Under the pieces are notes generated by a model that had not been told where the DNA came from, searched no databases, and was given only the letters and a program-made list of their open reading frames with translations. Positions 21,863-33,862 of a stretch of 64,000 nt of DNA are shown here, piece after piece (within the stretch, counting starts at the first letter, position 1; each line of letters opens with the position of its first letter). Both the position numbers and the translations under genes were made by a program. The stretch spans positions 596,120 through 660,119 of the forward strand of contig JACGCK010000014.1 in assembly GCA_014925825.1 (NCBI GenBank), given 5' to 3'. Source of the DNA: Pholiota molesta. Taxonomy: Eukaryota > Basidiomycota > Agaricomycetes > Agaricales > Strophariaceae.

Positions 21863-23526
21863 AGTGCAGTCGTCGACGGGCACTGATGGAGGTGGGTTGA
21901 GGAAGAGAGACACTGGTACGTGGCTTAGCAGTTCGTGCCGCGAATCAAAACCAGAGTAAGAGGCCAACGATGGCGGCAGAATGGGGGGAAAATAGGCGGC
22001 TCTGGGCATCCCAAGGCACGTCTGTTCCTACTTAACAGATCGCAACACCGCGAAATGTCAGATAGTGAATAAGAAGAAGAAGGCAAGAAGGCAGCCAAGT
22101 CTGTTTCTCATAGAAGTCAAAATGAGCCACCGCCGTAGACAGGCATGTATGGATTCACGCGCGTGGGTAGGGGCAGAGGATTTTCAGTGGTCAATATCAA
22201 CAGTTAGGCCCAGTGAGATGAGTTAGAGACGTGAGGTTACCCCGCAAAGGCGGCATATTTTTAGCATGCTGGAAGGGTGTGAGAGGGTGGCACTGCGATG
22301 CATAGTTCGCGGGTTACCTCGGGTAGGGGGAGAGGGAAGTGTAGATCAAATGTACGGAGGATTGGGCACCGAGTTTGAAGAGGATGAAAAGCGGGGTTTA
22401 CCGTGTACAGATATGTGCGGTTTGACAGGTATTGATTGTCGCCTCGTGGTTGAACGTTGAAAACGTTGAACGTTTGAACACGCGATGATAATGGCTGAGA
22501 TCCATATTAAATGTTAACTTAATCTTTGCTCAATGTCACCAATTCATCCTAGTTGTTCCAGTGATTTATCCATTTAGTACACGCTTGTATAATCTGGGAG
22601 GTGATTTCAGTATGATGCAGCAAAACACCGTTCAGCAAGAAAGAAAGAGACGTACCAAACAATCATGTTCAGTAGTAAATCAAGTTGACACTTGTCAGTA
22701 GTTGAAACCAAGTTGAATCCAGCCCCTGCGTTCGCCTGGCGCTCCGGCCCGGTAGTTGGCCGGCTGCATGCGCTTAGTCATTCACGTGATATGACGAGAT
22801 GCTGAAATGACATTTCATGATCAATCATCAGACAAAGCAGATTCGAGAATAGAATGTGTCGTAGAGTCAGCTGGTCAATGGAGTTGTTTGGAGGATAGCC
22901 AGCTGGGAAATGTGCTCTCAAAAGGCTCGATTACGATCAATGTAGAAAGTGACATAATTATAAAGAAGAAAGGCGTTGAGATCTTTCTTTCTTGCCGTCA
23001 ACAAGCGCTCATGGGTGAGCGCCAGCTGTTTCGCCTCCGTTTCGCCTCCGCTTGTGATAGTATCCGATATCGGATATGAACCGCTCCACCATTGGTCGAT
23101 TACTAGGAATCACGTTACTGCTTCATCATGCACGCCAAAATGTGCTGGGTCTGATTGGCTGGCCCCGGTATCTGTTTGTCATGGTCGAGCTCGAGGACTA
23201 GGCAAGGACTAGGGGCTAGGGCTGCCATCGGCGCGATATCCTGCACTTGCAGCTGCCTGCGGGGTGTGCGGATAGCGCTGTCACCTGTGGACTTGGGCGC
23301 ACCGAGTGCGCTCCGGAATCAGAGTGTGCATAATGCCGGTACCATTCCGCCATGAATGGGGATTTAGAAAATACTAGAAATCAGCACTACAGCGAACAAT
23401 TCATAATCCGCATGGGCTCAGCGTGACCCGCGGACTATTCGCGGGCATGGCGACCTGAAAAGATTGAGATTTGTCTCAGCTTGCGTTCTTTGACACCGAC
23501 CACCACCATCTCCGCCTGGCCAAACG
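21863..23526. other. Intergenic stretch upstream of P450 A and CCP1
   Basis: About 1.66 kb between two divergent starts, with no supported gene. A short repetitive patch of GTTGAAC/GTTGAAAAC words lies at about 22447-22478. The remaining short frames have no motif. Confidence 0.5.
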
Positions 23527-25073
23527 ATGTCGTTCAGCGCCTTCCGCAACCCCCTCCGCGCCGCCGTGCGCAGGGCTGCCCAGCCGTCGAGATTCCAGCT
23601 CCGCTCCTCCTTCAACCGCAGGTTCTCTGACACGCCCCCGCCCCCACCTCCCGCAGCGAAGTCTTCGAACAATACTCTCTACTATGGCCTCGGGGGTATC
23701 GTTATCGGGGCTGTTGGGTACTACATCTACACTAGTAACGCTGCTAGCAATGCCGTGAAGTCTGGCGTGCAGTCCGCCAAGGTCCAGGTTAACTTTGTTC
23801 CCTCCAAGGAGGACTACATCAAGGTTCGTGGCGTCGTTGTATTCCGCGACTTCCAGGCTTATTAGCGTTATTGTAGGTCTACAATAGGATTGCGGAGATC
23901 ATGGATGAAGCTGGCGACTACGACGGTCAGTATCCCTCTATATCACATCATTCTCTCGTCTCATGCCATGTTCCACGCAGATGGTTCTTATGGCCCCGTT
24001 CTCCTCCGTCTCGCCTGGCACTCGTCTGGAACATATGATAAGGATTCTAACACTGGTGGAAGGTGTGTCTCCACTCATATGTGCAACAAATGCCCAGCCT
24101 CTGATATCACATGAAATTGCGACAGCAACTACGCTACCATGCGCTTCGAACCCGAAGCCAAATACGGTGCCAACGCAGGCCTGCACGTCGCTCGCGAAGT
24201 CATGGAGAAGATCAAGCAGGAATTCCCTTGGATTACCTACGGTGATCTCTGGACCCTCGGTGGTGTTGCTGCTGTTCAGGTATATTTTGGGCATACTTTT
24301 CGCACTTCAAATAATGGGATTCTGATATATGGTATTATTTTGGTAGGAAATGGGAGGACCCAAGATCCCCTGGCGCCCCGGTCGCGTTGACGGTACCGAA
24401 TCTCAAGTTCCCCCCGATGGTCGTCTTCCCGACGGCAGCCAAGGCGCGGACCACCTCAGGAATATCTTCTACCGCATGGGGTATGCCACCTCCAACACAC
24501 CCTTCCTTCTCAATGAACCCGACTAATGTTTTATCGAAGTTTCAACGACCAGGACATCGTCGCGCTCTCCGGCGCACACGCGCTGGGCCGCTGCCACCGC
24601 GACCGCTCCGGCTTCGAGGGCCCCTGGACGTTCGCGCCGACCACGGTGACGAACGACTACTTCAAGCTGCTCTTCGACGAGAAGTGGGTGTGGAAGCGCT
24701 GGGACGGGCCGAAGCAGCTCGAGGACAAGACGACGCGGAGCCTGATGATGCTGCCGACGGACTATGTGCTGGTGCAGGATAAGAACTTCAAGAAGTTCGC
24801 GAAGCAGTATGCGGATAGCCAGGATCTTTGGTTCAAGGAGTGCGTTTTTTTTTCCTTCCCAATTTTTGGGTTGGTAACTGGGAGATTTGGGATCGTTATT
24901 GATATTTCTTTTTTGATAGCTTCTCCAAAGCGGTCTCTACTCTTTTCGAGCTTGGTGTCCCCACCGAACAGTTCGTTGCCGCCGAGGCCTGGATTCTGCC
25001 TACTGTCGAGGAGCAGCAGCAGGAGAAGAAGCAGCAGGAGGAGAAGAAGCCAGAGGAGGAGAAGAAGAACTAG
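23527..25073 (+). CDS. CCP1: Cytochrome c peroxidase, mitochondrial
   Basis: Reduces hydrogen peroxide in the mitochondrial intermembrane space using cytochrome c. Seven exons (23527-23823, 23877-23925, 23981-24062, 24126-24279, 24347-24480, 24540-24839, 24920-25073) give 389 aa. The N-terminus is a bipartite import signal: an Arg-rich presequence (residues 1-35) and a hydrophobic stop-transfer segment ([18 protein letters not shown], about 51-68), as in rhomboid-processed yeast Ccp1. The distal-site motif [11 protein letters not shown] (Arg, Trp, His), proximal His in [11 protein letters not shown], the radical-site Trp in GPWTF and the Asp in [12 protein letters not shown] are all there. 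Unusual is the C-terminus: instead of ending shortly after the FELGVP helix, it adds a Gln/Glu/Lys-rich tail of about 21 residues. No frame breaks. Confidence 0.95.
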
Positions 25074-25760
25074 AATGCCTCCCTCTTCCTGCGGCCACAT
25101 TTATCTGCAGTTCGCGATCCCTGAATTACTAACGTCAATCGACTCGAATGCTTACTGATGGTGGACATCCTGTTCTATTGGTTCATTTCTTCCCCTCGTC
25201 ATTTTTGCTATATTTGTGTTGGAGTGATCTATGTGGAATGGATGATGGTGTGGACAGAGTATATATTTTTGCTTGTATGTAGAAAGAGAGTTTGGTAGAT
25301 GCGATAGATGACTAGATTAGATCTACATGTTTGTTGGCGGAATATATTGGGTTGGTTCTTGGAAGTAGGGGCATCCGTTTTGAGAACAACGTCAGTCTGT
25401 TTGGACGGAGAGCCTTTGGTACGTCTCAATTGAACAGAACGCAGGGAATTAATTTTATGCCTAATGTCGATACTGAATCCGAATCTTATACTCCTTTCTA
25501 ATAAAATCTCGCAGGGCACGAAGTTCAATCGCTGGAAACAATATACATACAGGAAGCAGGACTGTTCATCAGCAAATCTATAAACAGGAGAGATGTGATT
25601 TAGGCGCCGTCCCCATTCCCTCAACGTCCTCTGAAATAACTTACACGATGACTCTTACAGCCTTGATTGTGCCTGCTTTGAACGCCTCTCTGCACCTTCA
25701 CTCTCCTTCGTCGTTATCGAAAATTTGTGCGTCAAAAAGAGCGCGACGTCCTCCGCTACA
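25074..25760. other. Convergent spacer CCP1 / hydrolase
   Basis: The 3' ends of CCP1 (plus) and the hydrolase (minus) face each other here. A minus-strand frame of 131 codons at 25624-25229 has no motif or start context and is probably chance. Confidence 0.45.
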
Positions 25761-27581
25761 TTAGGGATTCACCACATCAATGAACCATCTCCTATAGGTT
25801 AGATGTAATGGATCCTCACCGAATTCTCTTGGCTTTTCCTGTACGCACTGGATATGCGGGGCGAGAGTTCAGCGGAAAGACAAGGGAAATGGGAGGGAAC
25901 TCACGAGATGACCTGCACCAGGTATCATCACATTCGACGCGTTCGCTGGCCGGCGCCATGCCACCGCCTGCGAGATATGCCGTCCACCCACCCTACCCAA
26001 CAGATCCACAAAAAGTCAGCAAGCCCCCAAAAAGGCCTTGTACGAAACAGGGAAGGAGCAACAGCAGCCTCACAGATTACTCGCATCATCCCGCCCGCCA
26101 AGGACCCAGCGCAGCGCCACGCGCTCGTCGAGCGTGGGCAGGAGCTCCCAGCCCTCGTTCATCGTGCGGCCCTCCGTGTACTCGCTGCCCTCGCACGCGG
26201 GCGGGCACTTGAGGCGCACCCCCGCGCCGTCGGCGTACAGCCCGTGCGCGATGTACGCGTCGAACACCGCGGGGTCGAACGCCTGGAAGAGCGGGGCGCG
26301 GAGGAGGGCGGCTCTCGCTTCTTCCCTGTGGGGTCTTCGGGGTGAGGTGGGGAGAGTGAGATGAGGATGGGAGCACGGACCTGGAGGGCCAGGACGATCT
26401 CCGGCTCAACGCGCTCATGAGCATGGCCGCTCCCCTGCCGGTGCTGTCCTTGGAGGGGGGGAACAGCGTCGTCTCGACAGGGATGATCGCAGAGAAGAGG
26501 CGTGGGTAGCTTATGCCGCACACAACGCTGAAGTGCGATGGGGCACATCTGTTATCAACCTCTGCGCGGTCTCGTGAAAGTAGGTGGTTACTTACGATCC
26601 GTCGCCGCCGAGCGAATGGCCAATCGCGACGACATGACGATCTGTAAAGCCATTGGCGACCCGGGAAGCTGCTACAGTGTCTGGCACACGCTCGAGGATA
26701 CGTGGAAGGTCTTGCCCGAATGCATCGCGACCGTCTGGCAGATGGTGGATTAATAGGTTCGCGAGGTCCCGGCCGTAGTCTGACCTGTCCGCTGTGTCGA
26801 GATTGATGAGGGATTCCATGTATGAAAGCGAAAGATACTCACGTAGTTTTGGGATGTGGTCTCCGTTGACGAGAGCAGAGTCGCCGTGGTTGACGGCATC
26901 GATTGCCCAAATTTCGTCGATATTGATGGGAGACTCGGAGCTTTCTGTAACCTCAACAAGGTGCTTCAAAGCTGGCTCCCAAAGCTGATAGAAAGTCAGT
27001 CTCTGGATAAGCTTCAGCGGGAACTACAGACCTCTTTATGAAATCCAATGGGGTGCAACGTCACCAGAGTGATACCCGTCCCCTTGGGTGAGGGCGTATT
27101 TCTCCGAATCCTCAACACCACATTCCATATCCCCTCTTCCTTAACCTGGATCTTTGCTTCCGGGTCCGGAAACATCTTCTCTGCCTCCTTCTTCTCCCAG
27201 ATCATCCGGTCCATTGTCGCCTTTATCCACTGCTTCCTCCTCTCCTTGCCCTCCTTCCCGGGGAAGTCCTCCATGGGCGGTATCACAACCCGGTCTGTGG
27301 GGCCCCATGCGCGCGGGAACGCAGCCGGGACGACGTGCACCGAGAGTGTGTGCGTGGGGGTGAACGCGCATGTGCGGTGGAGGGTGTGAGGTAGTGGTGT
27401 CGGGAGCGCGATAAGCTTGGCAGGCTTGCGCAGTGGGGTAAGGCGCCGGCGGGGATTGACCGTGCGGTGCCGCTGAGTGGTCCAATTGGGGGTGGGTAGT
27501 GCGGTTTTCCGGATAGAGGATCCATGATTGTGTTTGGCTGGAGATGTGGTTTGACGAGACTACAAGATGCACCAACGACAC
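25761..27581 (-). CDS. Alpha/beta-hydrolase fold protein
   Basis: Likely serine hydrolase (esterase-type). Exons inferred: 27581-27564, 27472-27032, 26984-26843, 26791-26596, 26548-26381, 26325-26074, 25992-25905 and 25847-25761, giving 463 aa with all phases consistent. The core strand ITLVTLHPIGFHKE-LWEP is the oxyanion-side HGxGFHKE pattern of a common basidiomycete family. The nucleophile elbow is GHSLGG (about two-fifths of the way in), and the catalytic His is in MIPGAGHL near the end, followed by QEKPREFG. The 5' end is the weak point: the well-supported frame has no ATG, and the 18-nt first exon plus 91-nt intron is the only arrangement I found that gives a start. The substrate is unknown, and the gene need not belong with the neighbouring P450s. 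Confidence 0.75.
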
Positions 27582-29286
27582 GGCTTTGGACTCAACTCCT
27601 TCACAGGTGTATTATGTAGTATCTGCCAAAGGGCTAGCCGTTCTTGTTAGTTCAGGTAGCCGGGAATAGGCGTAGAGGCGTACTGTGTGTACTTGAAGTC
27701 GAAAAGTGTCTCTATCTGGGCAGATGCTAGTAATCATGTATGAGGCGGCCCCGGGTACGCGCAAGTAATAGCCGAGGTTCCTCGCGCCTTACTTTGGAAT
27801 GACGCTGGCGCATGTGAATGTGGGCACCGCGAATTGCGTATGTGGGTATCCTTGTATGTAGTTGGCGAGGACGGCTGTGGGCGGCCAGCGCGGAAAGTCA
27901 GTCATGATGGTACCATCACCTGATTCATCTCCGCACGAAAATTGGGAATCCTCTGCAACACAAGCTGGTGTAACTCAAACACGACGCACTGCTACGCCAA
28001 ACTAAAATTTTCTCGGTCGAGTATTTCTATGAGCGAAGTTGAAACATGAAATTACCGTAGAAAAGGACAAGAAGGAGGACCTAGATTTTAGCGCCGCTAG
28101 TCGAGCCTCTATAAATAGACGTTGATCCCTCTTTGCCGCTCGATCTGAAGGTTCCGGCGGGCCTCTGCGGCTTGGAAATGAAAGTATGGGACTTGTTCTG
28201 ATAAAACCGTCTTGCTTCCATCATTTCTTCTGATTCTGCCAAAAACTAGTCAGCCTGCGGCAGAGTTTCGAAAAATACTTGATGTCATTATTGTCGTTGA
28301 AGCCATATTTCTGTCGACTTCATTGGGCCTGAAGAAAAAGGTATTTGAGCTTGGGCGAAATTTACAGGAAGCTTATAGCTCTACCTTTCGATATAGTGAG
28401 AGATTCGATACCGATGCATAGCACGAGACACAATCAGAATGTAGATCAAATGACGTGCGCACCGAAGGCAGAACCAGCACGCTGTTGGCATTCGATGTAT
28501 CCGCTGTCGCTTTGAATATATAGGTCATCCGATAGATCCAGAGAAGATGACAGCCGATCCAAATACATACTTAATCTACGGAGGTTCCTGTATTAACTGA
28601 TGGCAATTCGGGGATCCGCGTAACAAACAACAAGCGCCTGAAAAACCCTTGCACCTACATCTGCGAACACTATATATCAGAGGAAATACCCCGGGATCCT
28701 GCAGGTAAATTAAATTTCCACTCAAGTCCAAGTCAGGTACTTACCGAAGTCCAATGCGCGCCGGACCGACGAATGTAGCCTGGACTTCGAAATCTTTTTG
28801 TTTGAATCTCCTTCTGAATGTTGATGCTTACATTGAGCGGTCATACACTATTGCAACGTTTCCTATAGTATTTATCATGCTCAAGTTACTTTGATGTGAG
28901 CCATATAAGCCTTCAAGCCCTCGGATGCGCCTTTCGGAATACAGAAACCTCATCGCGCTTCTTGGGTACCACCGGGTGATGTTTTCTGCAAGTTTCTTTG
29001 TCCCTTCTTTCAACGTTCACTCCTTTCCACTTGCTAATAGGGGTTCTAAGCTATGAGTTACAACAGTCGGCTTTATAAATTTGGGCCGAGGATTACCCCT
29101 TGCTCTTGGCTTTACCTTTGAATCGCACAGTTGAATTTAAAGCAATTTCCTGTGTAAAACGCGAGTGAGAATAGTAACAACGTCAATTTACCGGTATCTC
29201 TAAGATATAGTGTTGCATGTGTATCTCCCCGGTCCACTCGTGATTAGCCAATTTAATAGGATCTAGCCTTGGCCCTTTTCTGGGTT
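27582..29286. other. Gene-poor stretch before the foldback element
   Basis: Several short frames on both strands lack motifs. Nothing is called. It includes the hydrolase upstream region. Confidence 0.5.
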
Positions 29287-29292
29287 GCAGGA

Positions 29293-30530
29293 TATGCTCG
29301 GCCAAGTGCCGAAAAATTAATTTACATATATATGTGACAAAAACTATATACTTATAAGAAATTTTACACATATATGGCACACCTTAAGAGCACTATATAT
29401 GTGATCTAGAGGTGTTATAGATGAGTTCTGCGCGCGCGAACAGAAAAAGTCTGCTCGCGCGCGCAAAAGTTCTGTTCGCGCGCGCGCGAGCAACTCTGAG
29501 CCGGCCCGGTAGGCCGGCCTAGCTTTTCGACCTCGTAGGGCGGGAGGCACGGACATTTGTGGCACAATTTGGGTATCTACGGAAAGCTACGGGCGAGGAG
29601 AACACGTTGGTGCAAATTATAATTCGATTTGGGATCTTGGAAAGGGAGGAGGGGGAGATACATGGAGTGTAGCATCTAGTTCAGTGGTTACAGGCTGCTA
29701 TTTCTGAGAATATAAGATATATTAGGTATGTACAGGTTGGTATTGACTATAGGTAGGCTTCCGGGTACATTTTGGAAGCTTCCGGAGCCTAGGGAGTGCG
29801 GGAGAGCCTGAGGAAGCCTCTCTGTCAGGCGAAGGCCTTGCCAGCGGAGGGCTCTGCCAAATATATACAAGCAACCGGCACGGACAGCTGATTTGCCGGG
29901 CCCGATACCTTTGACGGCCGAATTTTTCCACGGTTGCCGATGGCTGAATGATCCGAGCCTACGCTTGGCCATGTTTGTCAACGCCTTCTGAATCATGCCA
30001 CTGAAACGGCGAGATGCTCTCCCGCATTCCATAGGCTCCGAAAGCTTCCAAACTATACCCCGATACCTTCCTATAGTCAATATCAACCTGTAAATACCTA
30101 GTGTATTTTATATTCTCAGAAATAGCAGCCTGTAACCACTGAACTAGATGCTAAACTCAAGGTATCTCCCCCTCCTCCATTTCCAAGATCCCAAATCGAA
30201 TTATAAGTTGCACCAACGTGTTCTCCTCGCCCGTAGCTTTCCGTAGATACCCAAATTGTGCCACAAATGTCCGTGCCTCCCGCCCTACGAGGTCGAAAAG
30301 CTAGGCCGGCCTACCGGGCCGGCTCAGAGTTGCTCGCGCGCGCGCGAACAGAACTTTTGCGCGCGCGAGCAGACTTTTTCTGTTCGCGCGCGCAGAACTC
30401 GTCTATAACACCTTTAGATCATATATATAGTGCTCCTAATGTGTGCCATGTATGTATAAAATTTCTTGAATGTATATAATTTTTGTCACATATATATATA
30501 AATTAATTTTTCGGCACTTGGCCGAGCATA
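29293..30530. mobile_element. Foldback/MITE-like element with about 515-bp inverted arms
   Basis: The left arm (29293 to about 29807) is repeated in reverse complement at the right (about 30017 to 30530) with only scattered differences, leaving a spacer of about 210 bp. Both ends read inward as TATGCTCGGCCAAGTGCCG, and the hexamer GCAGGA flanks the element on both sides (29287-29292 and 30531-30536), a likely target-site duplication. Each arm has AT-rich outer DNA (TACATATATATGTGAC), then alternating CG tracts such as CGCGCGCGCGAGC, then GGCCGGCC-rich DNA. The frames of about 73 codons in the arms are mirror images of each other and not genes. No transposase is encoded, so it is non-autonomous. 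The TIR ends and a 6-bp duplication do not match a superfamily I can name with confidence. It ends 220 bp before the start of P450 B. Confidence 0.88.
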
Positions 30531-30750
30531 GCAGGAACGTAGCAAAATCTGCAGTTCCGGGGTACGGTGGGGTACGGAGAGTTAGGGATAACCATACCTA
30601 CACGAACCGAATCCTCAAGATTCGAATCTAATGACAAAATCGTTGATTCTACGACCACCGGTCATAACAGTTAAATAGTTGACCGAGGTATATACTATGA
30701 TCTTCACCCCTTCTTTCCTCTTAGTGGTATATCACTCTAGGGGACCCAAT

Positions 30751-33079
30751 ATGCCTAACCAAGAGAATGTCTATCTCTTTCTCACTGCGATCATTAGCCT
30801 GCTCTTCGTGAAGCTGGCCGTATCTTGGAGCAAGAGGCCAAAATACCTTCCCGGACCTCCTCGTCTTCCGTTGATCGGTAATCTCCTCCAAATGCCAGAG
30901 TCCGAGGCATGGGTGACCTACAAAAAGTGGGGAGAGACATATGGTGCGCTCGCCGGCATTCTCAACCCAAGGATGAGTACTCATACCATGGTCCTTGTGG
31001 GCAGGAGACGCCATGTACCTCGAAATCTTAGGCAGCCCCATCGTTATTCTTAATTCCTACAACGCGATTGTCGATCTTCTTGAGAAGCGATCAGACATAT
31101 ACTCGGATCGGCCGCTTGGCATCATGGCCAACATCCTGTGAGTCCAAACTATTTCCAGACACCCTGCTCACGACGATCTCCCACTGCTCCGTGCTAATTT
31201 TATCTTCGCCGCGCAGAATGGGATGGAGCCAAGCTGTGGTGATGGCCCCGTACAACGATAGGTGGCGTCGTTTCCGCAGATTGACTACCGCGTCCATGAG
31301 AAAGGACGCTGCGCAGCAGTTCCATCCCGTCCAGGAGAAAGAGGTTGCCCGTTACCTTGGGTCGCTGGTCAAAGACCCGGAGCACTTTATGGAAAATTTC
31401 CGTCTGTGAGTTCTGCATAAGTTCCTGAGTAGATGTTGTGTATACTCACAATTTACCCGGATTAGCGCTGCAGGACGGAGTCTTCTCTTTAACTTCTACG
31501 GCATTGAAGTTAAAGGATCCGATGATCCAGTGAGTCTGGTCGATGGTGAAAGTACATGATCGTATCGTTTTATCTCAACTTGCCAGATTATCACGACTGC
31601 TGAGAAGGCAATGGCGATGGCGACACATGCAGCTCAACCAGGGAATTTCCTTGTCGATTTCTTCCCGTCATGTAAGGCGTTTCTCTTTGCATTTCCTCTA
31701 AGATGGCTTTTCATTTTGATCCCATCAGTGGTCCATGTCCCCAAATGGTTCCCCGGAGCAGGTTGGAGGAGCTTTGCGGAGGAAGGCAGAACTCTTGCAA
31801 ATGAGATGGTCAATATTCCTTTTGACATCACCAAGAAGTCGATGGTGAGCTTGTTTTATTTTATTCCTGATTAAAATTAACTGTTTGAAGGAATTGGGCA
31901 CGAATGAAACCTCCTTCACGTCCATCAATCTGGATAAAAAAGAGGATGAAGATATCGTCAAGTGGTGTGCAGGGACCATGCTTTCCGGTGGGTACATTAT
32001 TGATGTAAATCGTTGTACCGTTCACTCACTCCAGTATGCGAAACGCTATAGCCGGTGCTGACACGGTAAGTTTCTCAACAACAGCGTTCTTTTCTATGAA
32101 CTAGGGTCTTAAATTATTTTCCCGATTTCTCAGAGTGTCGCTTCGGTACACGCTTTCTTCTTGGCTATGGTCCTTCACCCTGATATCCAAAAACGGGCGC
32201 AAGACGAAATTGACTCCGTTATTGGCGCGGACCGCCTCCCAGTCGTTGCCGATCGCGATAGCCTACCTTACCTGAGCGCCGTCATGAAGGAACTCATGAG
32301 ATGGCAACCTGTGTCGCCTTTAGGTGCGTTACAGTAGATTCTACGCGGCTGAGCAGCTCACATGTTCTAATCTATTTCCAAGCCTTACCACATCGGGTAA
32401 TTAAGGATGATGTGTATAAAGGTGACATGAATTTAAATAGGAATTGTGGCGCATCGCTGATTGTCGTCAATTCCACAGGTGGTTTCATTCCTGCCGGAAC
32501 GGTTATCTTGGCTAATACATGGTGATGCTCATGTTTTCACTACTGTTTCCGTAGTCAAAGGTCTCATCTTGTTCGTTTTAATCTAGGGCCGTAACTCGGG
32601 ATCCTGTATTATTCCCAAATCCTGAGAAGTTCAACCCGGACCGTTACCACCCAATGTTTGACAAAAGTATCCTGCATGATCCCAAAGATCTCCCTCTGGA
32701 TACGGAGTCATTTGCATTTGGCTTCGGCCGCAGGTTGTTACGTTTCTCGACCCTTCTCGATAAGATACACTGATCTGACTGCATCCTTAACCAACGATAG
32801 GATATGTGCTGGAATGCACTACGCGGACAGCATGCTACTTATTTCCATGGCCCGGATACTGGCCACCTTCGACATTCGTCCGACCAAGGACAAGGATGGT
32901 AAAGAGATCATTCCGGATATCAAGTTCAACTCTTCCATCGTTCGGTGAGTACTTATTTTGATCCGTGGTAAATAATACTGACTTGGATTTTTTCTCTCAG
33001 CGAAACCTTGGACTTCAAATGCTCAATTACTCCTCGTTCCGAAGCCGCTAAGGCCTTGATTGCAGAATACGTATCTTAA
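30751..33079 (+). CDS. Cytochrome P450 B, microsomal class
   Basis: Paralogue of P450 A: 510 aa in 14 exons (30751-30943, 31005-31137, 31217-31405, 31466-31529, 31587-31671, 31729-31844, 31891-31987, 32052-32065, 32134-32323, 32383-32421, 32479-32521, 32587-32733, 32801-32944, 33001-33079). It has an N-terminal anchor (VYLFLTAIISLLFVKLAV), the hinge KYLPGPPRLPLIGNLLQ, I-helix AGADT encoded by the 14-nt exon 8, K-helix MKELMR, and the haem loop FGFGRR-ICAG with its axial Cys. Exons 2-13 have the same lengths as those of P450 A, and only the first and last exons differ. The ATG at 30751 is chosen because it begins at the anchor. The foldback element ends 220 bp upstream and may affect its promoter. 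No frame breaks; substrate unknown. Confidence 0.94.
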
Positions 33080-33862
33080 CCCAAGAACATACGGATCTCC
33101 CTTGTCCTGTAATATATCCAAAAATATTTCGGATTTTTGAGTGCACAAATTATGATTTTCTTCACGACATCGACGTTATCCATAACAATATACCTATCGA
33201 GGTATTATCGGAGTCGTGTTCTTTTCACCAACGTTCGGAAACTGAAACTTGACTGAAACTTATCCAGCCTAACATGAGATGTGCGATTGGCGCTGAGCGC
33301 TGAGCATTTGAAAATTAGAACAGACCGACGATGAAAGCCATAATAACACCATGAATCTATCAGGACCTATTCACAGGCCAGACCGTATATGAGACCACTT
33401 CACTTTTTGACAGCCTTGGCCCAGCTGGCAAATCACGACGAAGGACTCGGACGGCCCGTAGTCTTCGTGAGAACATTTCGGCGCTTGATGTAAGCAGCTA
33501 TTCTTGCAGCTTTGGGGGTGGTTGCCGTCCGTCATCATCCTCCGCTCTGGCTGGATGCAACCCGGCCATGAAGTTCCTTACGTCCCACAGAGCATGCCCG
33601 CCTCCACCCTCCTATTAGCTTTTAGGCGACAATGGGTCCCTCCTGCTCACACGAGCTGGATTACGGACTCGTGTCAGACAGGAAACTGTCGAGGCGTGCA
33701 GGGTAATAAGATTCCGGCATTGTCTCTGCTCTGGGAGTCTAAACAGCGCCGTTAAGAACGGTCGACAGCTCCAAATGAAAATTGCAGGTCGTTCGATTCT
33801 TATCAATAACTCTGCTACGACTTTGCTAGCTCTGGACTCCACCTTGCATTCATCCCGCTCAC
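33080..33862. other. Spacer between P450 B and next gene
   Basis: About 780 bp with no supported gene. A GGCGCTGAGCGCTGAGC string lies near 33288, similar to palindromic words downstream of P450 A. Confidence 0.45.

Noticed and set aside
24762..25100. Leu-rich minus-strand frame that looks like a membrane protein
   Set aside because: Complement of the Gln/Lys/Glu repeat codons at the CCP1 3' end.
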